Shown here piece by piece: positions 1 through 9,004 of a DNA stretch of 26,678 nucleotides (position 1 is the first letter of the stretch; every line of letters begins with the position of its first letter). The notes beneath the pieces were generated by a model. That model was not told the DNA's origin and searched no databases. It was given only the letters and a program-made list of their open reading frames with translations. The stretch is from Amphimedon queenslandica (lineage: Eukaryota; Porifera; Demospongiae; Haplosclerida; Niphatidae), in assembly GCF_000090795.2 (NCBI RefSeq), contig NW_003546273.1, positions 201,973 through 228,650 of the forward strand. The letters run 5' to 3'. A program made the position numbers and the translations under genes.

Positions 1-953
1 GAGTGACGTGGAGAAGTAGAATTGAAATTCTTAGCCTGTCGGTCCATTGTAGCTAATGATAGTATACCTCCACAATGGCGGCCTGAAAAAATTTTAATTA
101 ATTTTTCATTTACGGTATCCCAATGAATATCATTATAAATCGCCAACGTCATTCACAGGAAAGATATGAATATAGTCAGGGTCATCAATCATCTAGTGGC
201 AATGATGACTTAATGTTGATTATAATTTCCTTTAAAGTGTTTTAAAAGGTCTACATTCAATATCAATTACAATATGATCAACATGAGGTGCATATGATTT
301 AACATGTTCTACATGTCTCACAGTAACAGACCAACCACCATTATCTTCTTTATACAATGATTCTAATATTGTCCTTATCCTAACAGCTACACTGTTACTC
401 CAGTACAACCATGAAGACTCCTTCACTTTACAACTGCTAATCCCTCCACAATCAAGTATGACAATCAAGCAGTAACTAGCTCAGGCTGAGGCTAATTGTA
501 CCATTATCTTATTATTAATGATCATCATCATTATAAAGTCTCTCTTTGTTCCTCATAGTTGTTCTTACGTATTCTCATTGATGATAGGTCCAGGTATGAC
601 AGTCTTTCTATTATTATTATTTCAAGAGGAAATGGTACAGTCTTATGGAGCAACTGGAGGAGATTAGGAGAGAAGGAAGACTAGTTTTTTTAGTATTATC
701 TGCTTTGTTATTCTCATTGTAGGAACAACTGGAGGTGCATTTGGACTAAAAAAGAGAAGAAACAAGAGCTTGCTTGAAATAAACAAACCACACCCAAATA
801 GCCACGCCCAGCTGCAGACCCCAGTTTTGCGGGGGAAGACTAATTTTTAGATCTATTAGTGCACGGAGATGACACGGAATTTCAATTTGAGAAAATACTA
901 TGAAAGCCCCACCATAGATATTAGCATAGATATTAGCAAGAGTATATAATGTA
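1..953. other. Non-coding stretch at the left edge
   Basis: I see no exon here that continues the plus-strand aggregation-factor-like gene: no plus-strand open stretch shows the Calx-beta pattern with phase-1 splice sites. Sequence is AT-rich, with a short imperfect direct repeat (GGAGCAACTGGAGG near 646 and GGAACAACTGGAGG near 722). One minus-strand open stretch at 232-468 is listed separately. The stretch is probably intron of the plus-strand gene or intergenic DNA. Confidence 0.5.
232..468 (-). other. Possible orphan exon or chance ORF, unknown product
   Basis: A minus-strand open stretch of about 78 codons with no ATG at its 5' end (the first codon is TTG) and a TAA stop. Composition is balanced, with several Trp, His and Cys and no low-complexity run, so it looks more protein-like than most ORFs nearby. 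Just upstream on the minus strand are AG dinucleotides that could act as a splice acceptor. I recognise no family or motif. It could be a terminal exon of an unrelated gene, decayed coding DNA, or chance. Confidence 0.2.
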
Positions 954-1342
954 TAAAGAGAGTATCGAACGGCCCTATAGAAGACTGCTGCATGAGGGCG
1001 TATTTGCTCAAAGTCACAATCCGCATACTCCAGTATACTTACCATATCACGTGATCAACCATGTGGCAACATTATCTGGCCCTTAGCTTTTAAAAACTTG
1101 GCAATCTCTTCCAATACAAGAAAGGAACTTGAAAAAAGGCTGGAAAGATGAACTACAAAGGCAGTGCTGCTAGTATCCAGGAGTTTGTGCCCCAAGCACT
1201 TGCCAACTCGTGACAATGGCAACTTAATGTCTACGCGATAACTATATTCATTGATAAAGTATACTGGAGTATGCGGATTGTGACTTTGAGCAAATACGCC
1301 CTCATGCAGCAACTTGTATAGGGCCGTTCGATACTCTCTTTA
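954..1342. mobile_element. Foldback element with ~86-bp terminal inverted repeats
   Basis: The arm at 954-1040 is the reverse complement of 1257-1342 except for a few bases near the middle (GAAGACTGC against ACAAGTTGC). The arms start TAAAGAGAGTATCGAACGG and enclose about 216 bp. Long near-perfect arms with a short core are typical of foldback or MITE-like non-autonomous DNA transposons. No transposase is present. Both arms carry the same short open frame (SILEYADCDFEQIRPHAA), so part of the repeat may derive from coding sequence. Confidence 0.65.
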
Positions 1343-1396
1343 GTATTATGTACACTTGATTACATACATGTACATGTATATAATTACGTATTAGTT

Positions 1397-1544
1397 AAAG
1401 CACTGTTGAGAGTAGGTTATGGAAATTATTGCACGAGGGGCGGTCGAGAGGAAAATGTAGCACGAGGCGAAGCCGAGTGCTACATTTTTGTCGAGACCGT
1501 CCCGAGTGCAATAATTTCCATAATCTACGAATCAACAGTGCTTT
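1397..1544. repeat. Long near-perfect hairpin (two ~70-bp arms)
   Basis: The sequence starting AAAGCACTGTTGA at 1397 pairs with TCAACAGTGCTTT ending at 1544. Pairing runs almost continuously through GGAAATTATTGCACGAG and TGTAGCAC to a loop of a few bases near 1469. The pattern fits a collapsed MITE or inverted duplication. Related fragments (GTGCTACATTTTCCT) recur near 1757, so the hairpin may be part of a larger composite repeat reaching 1837. Confidence 0.65.
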
Positions 1545-1551
1545 GATTGGT

Positions 1552-1837
1552 TTGTAGTGGTGCGTGGGCGGATCAAATGAAATTTCAAAAGTCGCACAGG
1601 TGGCCAGGACAAAACGATCAGATCTCATTTATCACTATTATTATTATTACATGTCTAGTGTATGTAGCTGTGGCTGTGATTTGCCTCTATCAAAGCTTGT
1701 GGTTAACAGGAAAGCCCATACATATTATACTGCACAGTACTACATATTCCACACAGTGCTACATTTTCCTACCGTGCGGTTATTGGAAGTTGTAGCACTG
1801 GCGGCGCCTTTGATCCGCCCACGCACCATACTACAAA
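1552..1837. repeat. MITE-like element with ~26-bp inverted ends
   Basis: The ends 1552-1577 (TTGTAGTGGTGCGTGGGCGG and on) and 1810-1837 are inverted copies of each other apart from a 2-bp indel, enclosing about 230 bp that contain an ATT run and a fragment similar to the neighbouring hairpin. No coding capacity is credible. It abuts the hairpin at 1397-1544, so the two may be one nested insertion. Confidence 0.5.
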
Positions 1838-1959
1838 TGTACATGTGAATTATTATTTTTGTTTGCATGTCCATGTATGTAAGGTTTAGAGCTCTTAATA
1901 TTTTACATTTTTCTAGTACATACTGTAATGAGTATACAATTTCTCTCTCTTTTTTCTAG

Positions 1960-2163
1960 CTGTCAGTGATTACATTATTATTTTGGAACGAGTAGACTTC
2001 TCATCAAGCTCACCCATTGCTTCATTCCCCGTCATTATTAATGATGATGATATTGTAGAGGAGCAAATTGAGTCTTTTGTTGTTAGTATTTCATCACGTC
2101 TGTCACTGAGTGGAATTATTATCAATAGAAATTCAACTAGAATTAACATCAGAGATGATGATG
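1960..2163 (+). CDS. Calx-beta 3'-half exon (first visible exon)
   Basis: It follows a pyrimidine-rich acceptor ending TTTTTCTAG and ends at a GTAAGC donor, phase 1 on both sides. It encodes the second half of a Calx-beta domain: SDYIII, then INDDDIVEEQIESFVV (the acidic calcium-ligand region), then INIRDDDG. The matching 5'-half exon is not within the 1,959 bp upstream that I could read, so the preceding intron is unusually long or the gene is disrupted. Confidence 0.85.
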
Positions 2164-5100
2164 GTAAGCAACTTGAACATACAATCTACTAGCAAGAGAT
2201 GTTAATGAATATTATTATTATAGTTTGCTAAAATGCTAAAATTGATAAAATTAAGCTTTCAATAAGCTAGCATGACTAAAGCCAGTTTTTAATTTTGTGT
2301 TTTTTTTATTTTTTTAGTCTTGACTGTGTCTTTCAATTCTTCATCGTACAGTGCTAATGAGAGTGATAGTGTTGTCAATGTCTATGTTGATGTCTTTGGG
2401 TTGAGTGAACTCAGCCTTCAACCATTTTTCATGACAATAAATAATGGAACTGCCAGAGGTGTTGACAAAATTTTTATTTATTTTATTATATTCTAGATTT
2501 TTTTGTTTCGATACTTTATGAGAAGGTTTTGTGGCTCAAAATTTTTGAGATTTTTGAAAATCCATGGAAATGAATTGTACGAGGAAATCTGGTATTGGAA
2601 AGTAGAAATTTTCTGAAACTAAAATCTGCAAAATTCAAAGTTTTGGGCCACATAAATTGCTATGATAGTAGATATACATGTACATGTACAATGTATGTGT
2701 CGATATTCATGAAATATATTGTATAAGACAAATGTACTTCGATTTATTCATTCATTTAGTTTATATAGTTTTTTGTCTCTTTCTTTTCTCAACATTTTCA
2801 CTGCCTCCTTCCCCCCCCCCCCTCTCTCTCTCTCTTTCCTGCAGCTGGTTTTGACTACATACCAGTATCGAGGGCACTGAGTTTAACAAACAATCAAGTG
2901 ATTGTTCCCATTACTTTAACACTGGACCAAGCTCTGGAGAATAGAGAAAGCTTTACAGTTTCTTTGACTAGTAACTCAAGTTCTCTAGTAGTTAATAGGT
3001 CAAGAGCTGTTGTATACATTGAGGACACTAGCAGTTAGTCACTCTCTCCTCTCTCTCTCCCTTTCTCTCTCTTAATGATAATAATAATAATAATATCATT
3101 GTTCTACATGTAGGTACATTATTTTTCATCACCAGTGGTGCTAACACACGTTTCAATGAATACGAAGATGTTATAGTCAGCTATGAGTTTCCTGGTGAAT
3201 TTGAGAAGTCGATATTCTTTAATGTGATTGTAGTTGACATCAATACAACTAGTAAGTGGAAGGTATAGGCTATAGTTTAAAAGTGTTTGTGCATGTACAT
3301 GTACATGTATGCTTTTAGCTTAATCAACTACAGTAAAACCCTAGCATGATCCTATAATAGTTATAATAAAAATTAAAATCATAAAAACTTGTAACTTGAA
3401 AAAAATTGTTGGAAATGGCTTAAACTTTCTACATAGCATAAGGGCATCAATATGTAGAAGAAAAATTAATAAAAATAGGGGGGGGGTGATTTTGGAGCCA
3501 TTTGTCGGAAAAAGCATTGTCATTGTAAAAGCTATAACTTATCAAAATCAGCTCAAACTTTCTGAATACTTTAACCTTTCCTAGTAATTGTATATTTTAT
3601 TTTCTGTTTATTTTTGAAAGATGGAGATTATAGAGATGGGTTTCAAACGATAGAGAAGTTGCCTAATGAAAGAAAAAAAGATGTCCGGATCCGTATCATC
3701 AATGATGAACTAGTAGAAGGACCAGAGACATTCACTGTATTCACAACAACAGCAGAAAGAAGACTTAGTTTTATTGGCAGTCCATTGAATATCACTATTA
3801 TTGATGATGATAGAGAAGGTACTTTAATAACCAGCAATAACTATTAATGAATGATATATTGTCGATCAACTTGTACATGTACTTGTACATGTATGTCAGG
3901 GTTTGGTGACAAGTGGAGCTTTAATGTTTTACATTCTTAAATAAATTATTAGATATTGTAATGTACATATATGACCACTTCAATACATTTGTTTTATATA
4001 TTTTCATTAAATTTATGCTGGCCTGTGTTTTAGTATGCTGGCCTGTGTTTTAGTATGCTGGTCTGTGTAGAAATTTAAACTATAAATCAACTTGCTACTT
4101 GCATTAATTTTGACTTTTTAAACTATCGTTTTGTTTCTTTTTATTATTTTTTAGTTTCTTCCATTTGCACTATTCAGTCTTCTTCAATTGTCTATCCTTT
4201 TCCTTCACCTGATCTGTCGTATCGTTATCGAAGCAGCTGTGAACATATTGTCCTCAAAAGGTGTGGCCTTACCTCTCCTTACCTCCTCACTGCCGTATAC
4301 GATGATAGTGATCTGGATAAGATTGGTTTTCAAGTGACCGATAAAACCATCGTCATATTTAAAAACCTTTCTTTAATATCAGAGAACCTTGGAGACCCGA
4401 TCCGTTTGGGCATAGGCCTCGTTGAGTATAGAACTATAGATCTCATTGTTAATATATCAAGAACTGACGTTAATATATTATTAAACGAGACAGGTTTATT
4501 AATTAATGTACACATTAATGAGACTAATGGTATCGTCCTAACTGTCACTGATCTGGGCGGAGGCGAAACCACCTGCGGATTGTGTGGCTCTTTAAATGGT
4601 ACCCTATACCTGAGTAATGGAGTGGATAGGCTAGTATTGAATGGTAGCACAGTTGGAGGAAGGATGGTGGATGATTTTGTACAGAGTTGGGTTGTTAATC
4701 CTCAAGAGAGATTGTCTACTAGTGGAGATGTGAAACCAGAATGTGGTAAGGAATTGTGCTACTTTACATGTGTATATCAAGGGACTTTCAGCTGTATATA
4801 TAGTTACCACTTGGGATACTTTTTGCTTGTCTTCTGTTACTCTATGTCTTGTTCAATATACTATTGTTATTGAACATTTTAAGTCTCAGTAGATTTAATG
4901 AGTATAATTATACTAATTCAGTACATGTGAGTCTACTGTATAATAGATGCAAAATTCAAAAGATGTGCATGTAATGAAACATACTGTGAATGTACTTTAA
5001 TATAACAGTAGTGTGTAGTATTGTGTATTAAAGATCTTAATGGGTCAAATCTTTTTTTTTAAATTTTTATCATTGTTTAGGCCTATTAGTTAACGACAGT

Positions 5101-6246
5101 ATAACTGCTGATCCACTCTTTCGTCTCCCCCTCCCTCCCTTTTCCCACAGCTCGCCCAGTAGGTATCTCTGTTACGAAATACTCGGTCAACGTGGTGACA
5201 CGTTTAACCTAGTATCGGACCGTTGTCTCTCAGTCTCCGCCCTTTATGTACCCATGAATCATCCGACTGATGGAAACGTGATTGGAGCTATTGGCATCAA
5301 GACTGTTGATAATAACGGATCCTGTATCAGTGTGAGCATTTCTCATGAAAGTGATAGTAGCTGTTCTTTGACAGTCAATGGCGTTTCGAGAACTCGTTAT
5401 GATGAGGGGGCAGGCGTCGTCATGACGACAGACGGTGGGCGTGTACTTGTTAGTGCTGCAAATTGCGAGAAAGAGGGCGTGGTCATGTGGGTTAAGTGTG
5501 GACTTGTTGACGGTCAGAGGATGATCGATTTTGTGATTAGTAGAGGTGCCAATCTGAGACAAACTTCACATGGACTTTTAGGTATGAAATATGAGAAAAC
5601 TGAGAAATTAGTAAATTACAAACTTTAAAATGTTTTAAAAGTATTTTTTCTTATGTCTGTCATCCCAAAATTGCTGCATGTAGACAGTAGTAGGAGTAAA
5701 ATTAATAATTTGTTTTTAAAATGAAATTAATGTTGCATAAATGTGGGAGGATTTTTGTGTATTCATGTATGTTATTTTGTAATGGCCTTTTGATCTTTCC
5801 TTTTTCCTTATTCTCCTCTCTATACTCTCTCCGCCATTTCATATGATTCTGTCTCTTCTTTTTCTCTCTTAATTAATTCCTCTCTTTATCTTTATTCCTT
5901 CACAGGTCAATTTTGGAACACACCCATCACTATAGCCCCATACACTATACAGTTAACGCAATCATTGCTGGAGGACTTTGATCAAACTCAGCTCTATACC
6001 ATTCAAGTTAGTCCAGTTGGAGGAACCAGTCGTCAGTTCATAGGAGAGCTCTACCAACGAAGTTGGGATCGATCTTTTAGGCCGTGCCTCTACGTGGGCA
6101 GCTCCCAGGGGGGAAAATTGAAAGATATTCCCGGACCCTCTGACAGTGTTATTGAGGGTTCCTATATTGATTATTTAGTGCCGGGTCTCCTAGCTACTGA
6201 TTTTAAATTTTCTAGATTCAAAAACTCATTCTGCCCGTCAAACTAA
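1960..6246 (+). CDS. Aggregation-factor-like protein, 3' part (Calx-beta / VWD / ITIH-like C-terminus)
   Basis: Eight exons: 1960-2163, 2318-2458, 2845-3033, 3114-3251, 3621-3818, 4155-4745, 5081-5581, 5906-6246 (TAA at 6244). All introns are GT-AG and phase 1. The visible product is about 766 residues: half a Calx-beta (1-67), two Calx-beta domains (about 69-290), a VWD domain (about 291-487) and an ITIH-type C-terminal module (about 488-766). No transmembrane segment is visible, so a secreted protein is likely. The order Calx-beta then VWD then a C-terminal module matches sponge aggregation-factor core proteins (established for MAFp3/MAFp4-type proteins; assignment here is inference). The 5' part is absent from the window. 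It is paralogous to the minus-strand gene at 9853-26678 but has no VWA exon in view. Confidence 0.8.
2318..3033 (+). CDS. Calx-beta domain, two exons
   Basis: Exon 2318-2458 (acceptor after a T-rich run, donor GTGTTG) encodes the 5' half, LTVSFNSSSYSANESDSVV and on. Exon 2845-3033 (acceptor CCTGCAG preceded by poly-C and CT runs, donor GTTAGT) encodes AGFDYIPVSRALSL through IEDTS. The usual acidic turn is weakened (LDQALENRESFTV in place of a run of Asp), so calcium binding in this repeat may be reduced. Several N-glycosylation sequons are present. Confidence 0.8.
3114..3818 (+). CDS. Calx-beta domain, two exons
   Basis: Exon 3114-3251 (acceptor ACATGTAG, donor GTAAGT) gives a divergent 5' half with NEYEDVIVSYEF. 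Exon 3621-3818 (acceptor GAAAG, donor GTACTT) gives the 3' half: DGDYRDGF, INDELVEGPETFTVF, then TIIDDDREG. The 3' half is canonical and the 5' half is divergent. The intron between them holds one copy of the dispersed repeat seen again at about 9.0 kb and 20.1 kb. Confidence 0.8.
3252..3620. repeat. Intron carrying one copy of a dispersed repeat
   Basis: From about 3380 to 3560 the intron matches the repeat at 20070-20575 in direct orientation: AACTTGAAAA, then AAACTTTCTACATAGCATAAG, then CATCAATATGTA, then GGGGTGATTTTGGAGCCATT. It also has a TACATGTACATGTATG palindrome run near 3296. Short ORFs inside it are repeat-derived. Confidence 0.6.
3819..4154. repeat. Intron with a 20-bp tandem repeat
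   Basis: Between 4015 and about 4066 a 20-bp unit (ATGCTGGCCTGTGTTTTAGT) occurs two and a half times, the last copy carrying one substitution. Each unit ends in a pyrimidine-TTTTAG stretch that resembles a splice acceptor, but the frame after these sites does not continue the protein. TACATGTA palindromes lie near 3875-3895. Confidence 0.6.
4155..4745 (+). CDS. VWD (von Willebrand factor type D) domain exon
   Basis: A single 591-nt phase-1 exon (acceptor ATTTTTTAG, donor GTAAGG). It shows the family hallmark CGLCGSLNGT, followed by a region (VDDFVQSWVV) typical of the end of VWD domains, and ends just before a conserved Cys-Gly. Upstream cysteines (SSCEH, KRCG) align with those in the minus-strand VWD exon (RQMCEH, KPCN). 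VWD domains mediate disulphide-linked multimerisation in extracellular proteins (family knowledge). Here the exon joins the Calx-beta array to the C-terminal module. Confidence 0.85.
4746..5080. other. Intron, nothing notable
   Basis: AT-rich intron between the VWD exon and the C-terminal exons, with a T-run followed by CATTGTTTAG at the acceptor. I see no repeat or element in it. Confidence 0.6.
5081..6246 (+). CDS. ITIH-type C-terminal module (candidate 'wreath' region), two exons
   Basis: Exon 5081-5581 begins NDSITADPLF and ends SHGLLG. Exon 5906-6246 begins GQFW and ends at TAA. A DPxF motif at the start, HGLLGQF at the exon junction, and SVIEGSYIDYLVP near the end resemble the C-terminal domain of inter-alpha-trypsin-inhibitor heavy chains (HGLLGQF, LIDGxxTDYIVP). 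The start of the first exon was chosen by matching the minus-strand paralogue; the pyrimidine tract and AG at 5150 would be a competing acceptor but loses the conserved start. Shared with the paralogue: PCLYxGxSQGG and DSVIEGxY. The intron 5582-5905 is pyrimidine-rich and otherwise featureless. Confidence 0.8.
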
Positions 6247-6442
6247 TAATAATAATGTTATTTTCATTCCTACTGTACATGCTGATTTAATTTTCATTAT
6301 TAATTTTAATTTGTCAATTAATAGTGCGTGGGTGTGTCCTGACTCACTGACAGGAAGTGGGCGTGATCAACACTTGATATTCAATTTCTAGTAAAAAACA
6401 ATCACTATGTGGAAGTTTTTAAACTGATAAACCTAACTGATA
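6247..6442 (+). promoter_or_regulatory. Compact intergenic region, likely DAGL promoter
   Basis: Only 196 bp separate the stop codon of the upstream gene from the lipase ATG. A cluster of motif-like sites lies at 6330-6359: GGGTGTG (KLF/Sp-like), TGACTCA at 6340 (AP-1-like) and ACAGGAAGTG at 6350 (ETS-like), followed by a GTGGGCG. Three recognisable animal promoter motifs within 30 bp, about 85-110 bp before the ATG, fit a proximal promoter. Assignment is by motif only. Confidence 0.35.
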
Positions 6443-8694
6443 ATGCCTCCTTTACGAGCTTGTGGAAGGCGCTGGGAGTTTGCTAGCGATGATTTGGTCA
6501 TTCCTGGGAGTGTTCTAGTCGGAATTAGGTCGATATGGCTCATAATACAGGTAAAACCTCACTCATCCCCAAATCTTGATGTGATAGTATTTTTAATGCT
6601 CAAAGCTAAAATATTGTACTGCAAATCTAAGCTAAGACGTGGCATAGCTTTTATAGAATAATAATAATCAAATTGGACTACAATATAAGCAGCATAATAA
6701 GTTATTTTTTGTTTTTTTTTAATCCTCAGATTTTTGGTATTGGTTTCTATCACAGTGCCCTGTCCTGTGGACAGTCTCCGTCATTTGCCTCTGTCGCTTA
6801 CGCCTCCATCGCCATGACAACTTGTGTACTCGTGCTAGAGGTTGCCATAGTGATCGCGAGCTCAAGAGGAACGATAAGAAACAATCGCCCAAGAAGATTC
6901 GTCCCCCATCTTCTCCATGCCCGCCTCATTATATTCGCTTTCGAAATAATTATACTACTGATGAAAACAGTCATGGCCGTTCGACCCGAAGAGCTTAACA
7001 TTGACGTGGACCAGTGTCCCACGTTAGGGACGGCGGTCATCGTCGCTAGGGTCGTGGTAGCCGTCACTTGGTTGATTTTCCTAACAGTTCTCATATCTGT
7101 GGCGATATACCTTGATCCATGTCATCTCTATTCGAGTAAAGTCGGTAGCAGAGAGACAAGAGAAGAAGAAGGCATCCAGCGTAGCAGGAGTGGGTCTTTA
7201 TTGAATAGAACTAGATCAGTTTGGGAGGACAGACTCAAACTGATTTTCTGTCTTAGTAGCAGCGATGAGTCTCATCAAACCGCCTACAAAGAAGTTGCTA
7301 ACATATTTGCTCATTTGTTTCACGATTCTAATCTAGTCCTCTCCGATATTGCCGCCGGGATTCTCCTCCTGCAAAAGAGACATTTGGTGCACGAGAAAAA
7401 CTTAATCACTTTGGACACTCGTGACTTGACATCCGTAGCATTCAATTTCACAGATCCTGAGGACAAGAAATTATTTTCAGATGCCTTGCATTATCTTAAT
7501 TTTGCATTAGGTACGTACACATGGTCTATACACATATTCATGAATCCAACTTGTGGTTTTTGTGAGGTTTTATCTCACGCTCAACTTTGTCGCTGCTGTT
7601 GTTGTTCCTCCCGTAAGCAAGTCCATAAGAACATACACAAGGACAACAGCTGCTACTGTGGCTATGCTGGCTTCCTAGCTATGACTGGCATCAATCAAGC
7701 TGACATTATTTATGCTCGTTTTGAAAACGACCTCTACCGAACGCCATTTGTCGTTTGCTTGGACCACGAGCGAGAGAGCGTTGTTGTTGCAATACGAGGT
7801 ACGCTCTCCCTTCAAGACGTCATGACAGACCTCACGGCCACTACCCATCCACTCCAGTTACCCGGTTGGTCGGAGTTTGCCGTCCATCGTGGGATGTACA
7901 ACACTGCACTGTGGATAAAGGAGTACTTGGATAATGACCAAGTGTTAGAATCTGCTTTTGAGAAGGTCCCGCGATACAGATTAGTACTATCTGGTCATTC
8001 ACTGGGCTCAGGAGTAGCGTGTATATTAAGTATTTTATTAAAAAAATCGTACCCGGACTTACGCTGCTTTTGTTTCTCTCCCACTGGGTCTTTATTAAAT
8101 GCAGAAGCAGCTATTTACACGCAGTCTTTTGTCACTTCAGTTACGCTAGGACAAGATCTGGTCTGTCGTTTGAATGTGAACACAGCTCATCAGTTCACTC
8201 GCCGCATTATAGAGGTACTCGAATCTTCCAAGAAACCCAAGCATCGGATTTTGTTTGAGGGTTTTTTGGAAACCCTCGGGGTCTGTTGCGGTAGGGAGAT
8301 TGTTTTTTCAGAGGATAGTGACCCAAGCAGTGGATTAGCTGAGACTAATATCGACGAAAGTGACAACCCTTCTTCTCCTTTGCTCCTCTCAGACTCTGCC
8401 CCTTTAAGTTTCACCAATGAGGGTTTCTCGAGCGATGAAGAACCTTCAACCGGCGTCCCTCCCCTCTATCCGCCTGGGAAGATCATTCACATAGTTGATA
8501 CACTTGAAGAGAGAAGCTGCTTTTTTGCAAGGAGGCAGTTAGAAGCTACTTGGAGTGCTGCTAGTAGTTTTAAGGAAATAAATGTGTCTCCGTACATGCT
8601 TAAAGACCACATGCCTGATGTGTTGTATAGAGCAATGGAATCACTGTGGAAGGAACACAGAGATGATTTAGATCAAGTCACCATTCAGTTATGA
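6443..8694 (+). CDS. sn-1-specific diacylglycerol lipase, DAGL-alpha/beta family
   Basis: Two exons, 6443-6550 and 6730-8694 (phase-0 intron, donor GTAAAA, acceptor ATCCTCAG), about 690 residues; human DAGLB is about 670. The start MPPLRACGRRWEFASDDLVIPGS fixes the ATG because GRRWxxASDDLVxPG is the conserved family N-terminus. Four hydrophobic segments (roughly residues 20-150) form the membrane region. A Cys-rich loop (LCRCCCCSS) follows, possibly palmitoylated. The alpha/beta-hydrolase core has the nucleophile elbow GHSLGSG (Ser about 460), Asp about 512 (LGQDLVCRL) and His about 663 (KDHMPDVLY), so the triad looks intact. The enzyme releases 2-acylglycerol from diacylglycerol at the plasma membrane. 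The tail after PPLYPPGKIIH is shorter than in DAGL-alpha, so beta-like. Confidence 0.95.
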
Positions 8695-8898
8695 TAATTA
8701 TTATTACCGTAGATCAGGAAATTAGTGTGGTAGGAAATTTTTGCGGTTTAAAATTGCGCTGTGACTTAATTTTTACTAAATAAGACTGTGTCATGTATTA
8801 TTGAATGTGGCATGTTATTATATGGGTAATCTAATTTTTGCAAAATTCTAATTCAGTAAAATTTAAATCACAGTAAAAATTTCCAGATAGACGGTATT
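8695..8898. mobile_element. MITE-like element just after the DAGL stop
   Basis: TTACCGTAGATCAGGAAATT at about 8705 is an imperfect inverted match to the sequence ending near 8898 (AATTTCCAGATAGACGGTA read on the plus strand), giving a ~190-bp AT-rich element with no coding capacity. It lies in the likely 3' UTR or flank of the lipase gene. Ends are approximate. Confidence 0.4.
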
Positions 8899-9004
8899 TA
8901 ATATTAGATATTTTTAATATTATTTTTTTAATTTTTTTAAAGAAGTATTTATTTAAAACAATCATAAAGCCACCAGCGCCTGCTAAAGCCATTGTCAATG
9001 AATG

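Noticed and set aside
746..1312. Two minus-strand ORFs around the foldback element
   Set aside because: Their ends lie in the inverted-repeat arms and no domain is recognised. They are better explained as repeat content, though a decayed coding origin cannot be excluded.
5101..5150. Pyrimidine-rich TTTTCCCACAG at 5140-5150 as the acceptor of the C-terminal exon
   Set aside because: Using it loses the conserved DPLF start shared with the minus-strand paralogue, and in phase 1 the frame after it soon hits a stop (TAG near 5212). The acceptor at 5080 keeps an open, homologous frame.
7500..7530. GGTACGTAC near 7510 as a splice donor within DAGL
   Set aside because: The reading frame continues with conserved DAGL sequence on both sides (LNFALGTYTW, then the Cys-rich loop and FLAMTGI), so no intron is needed.
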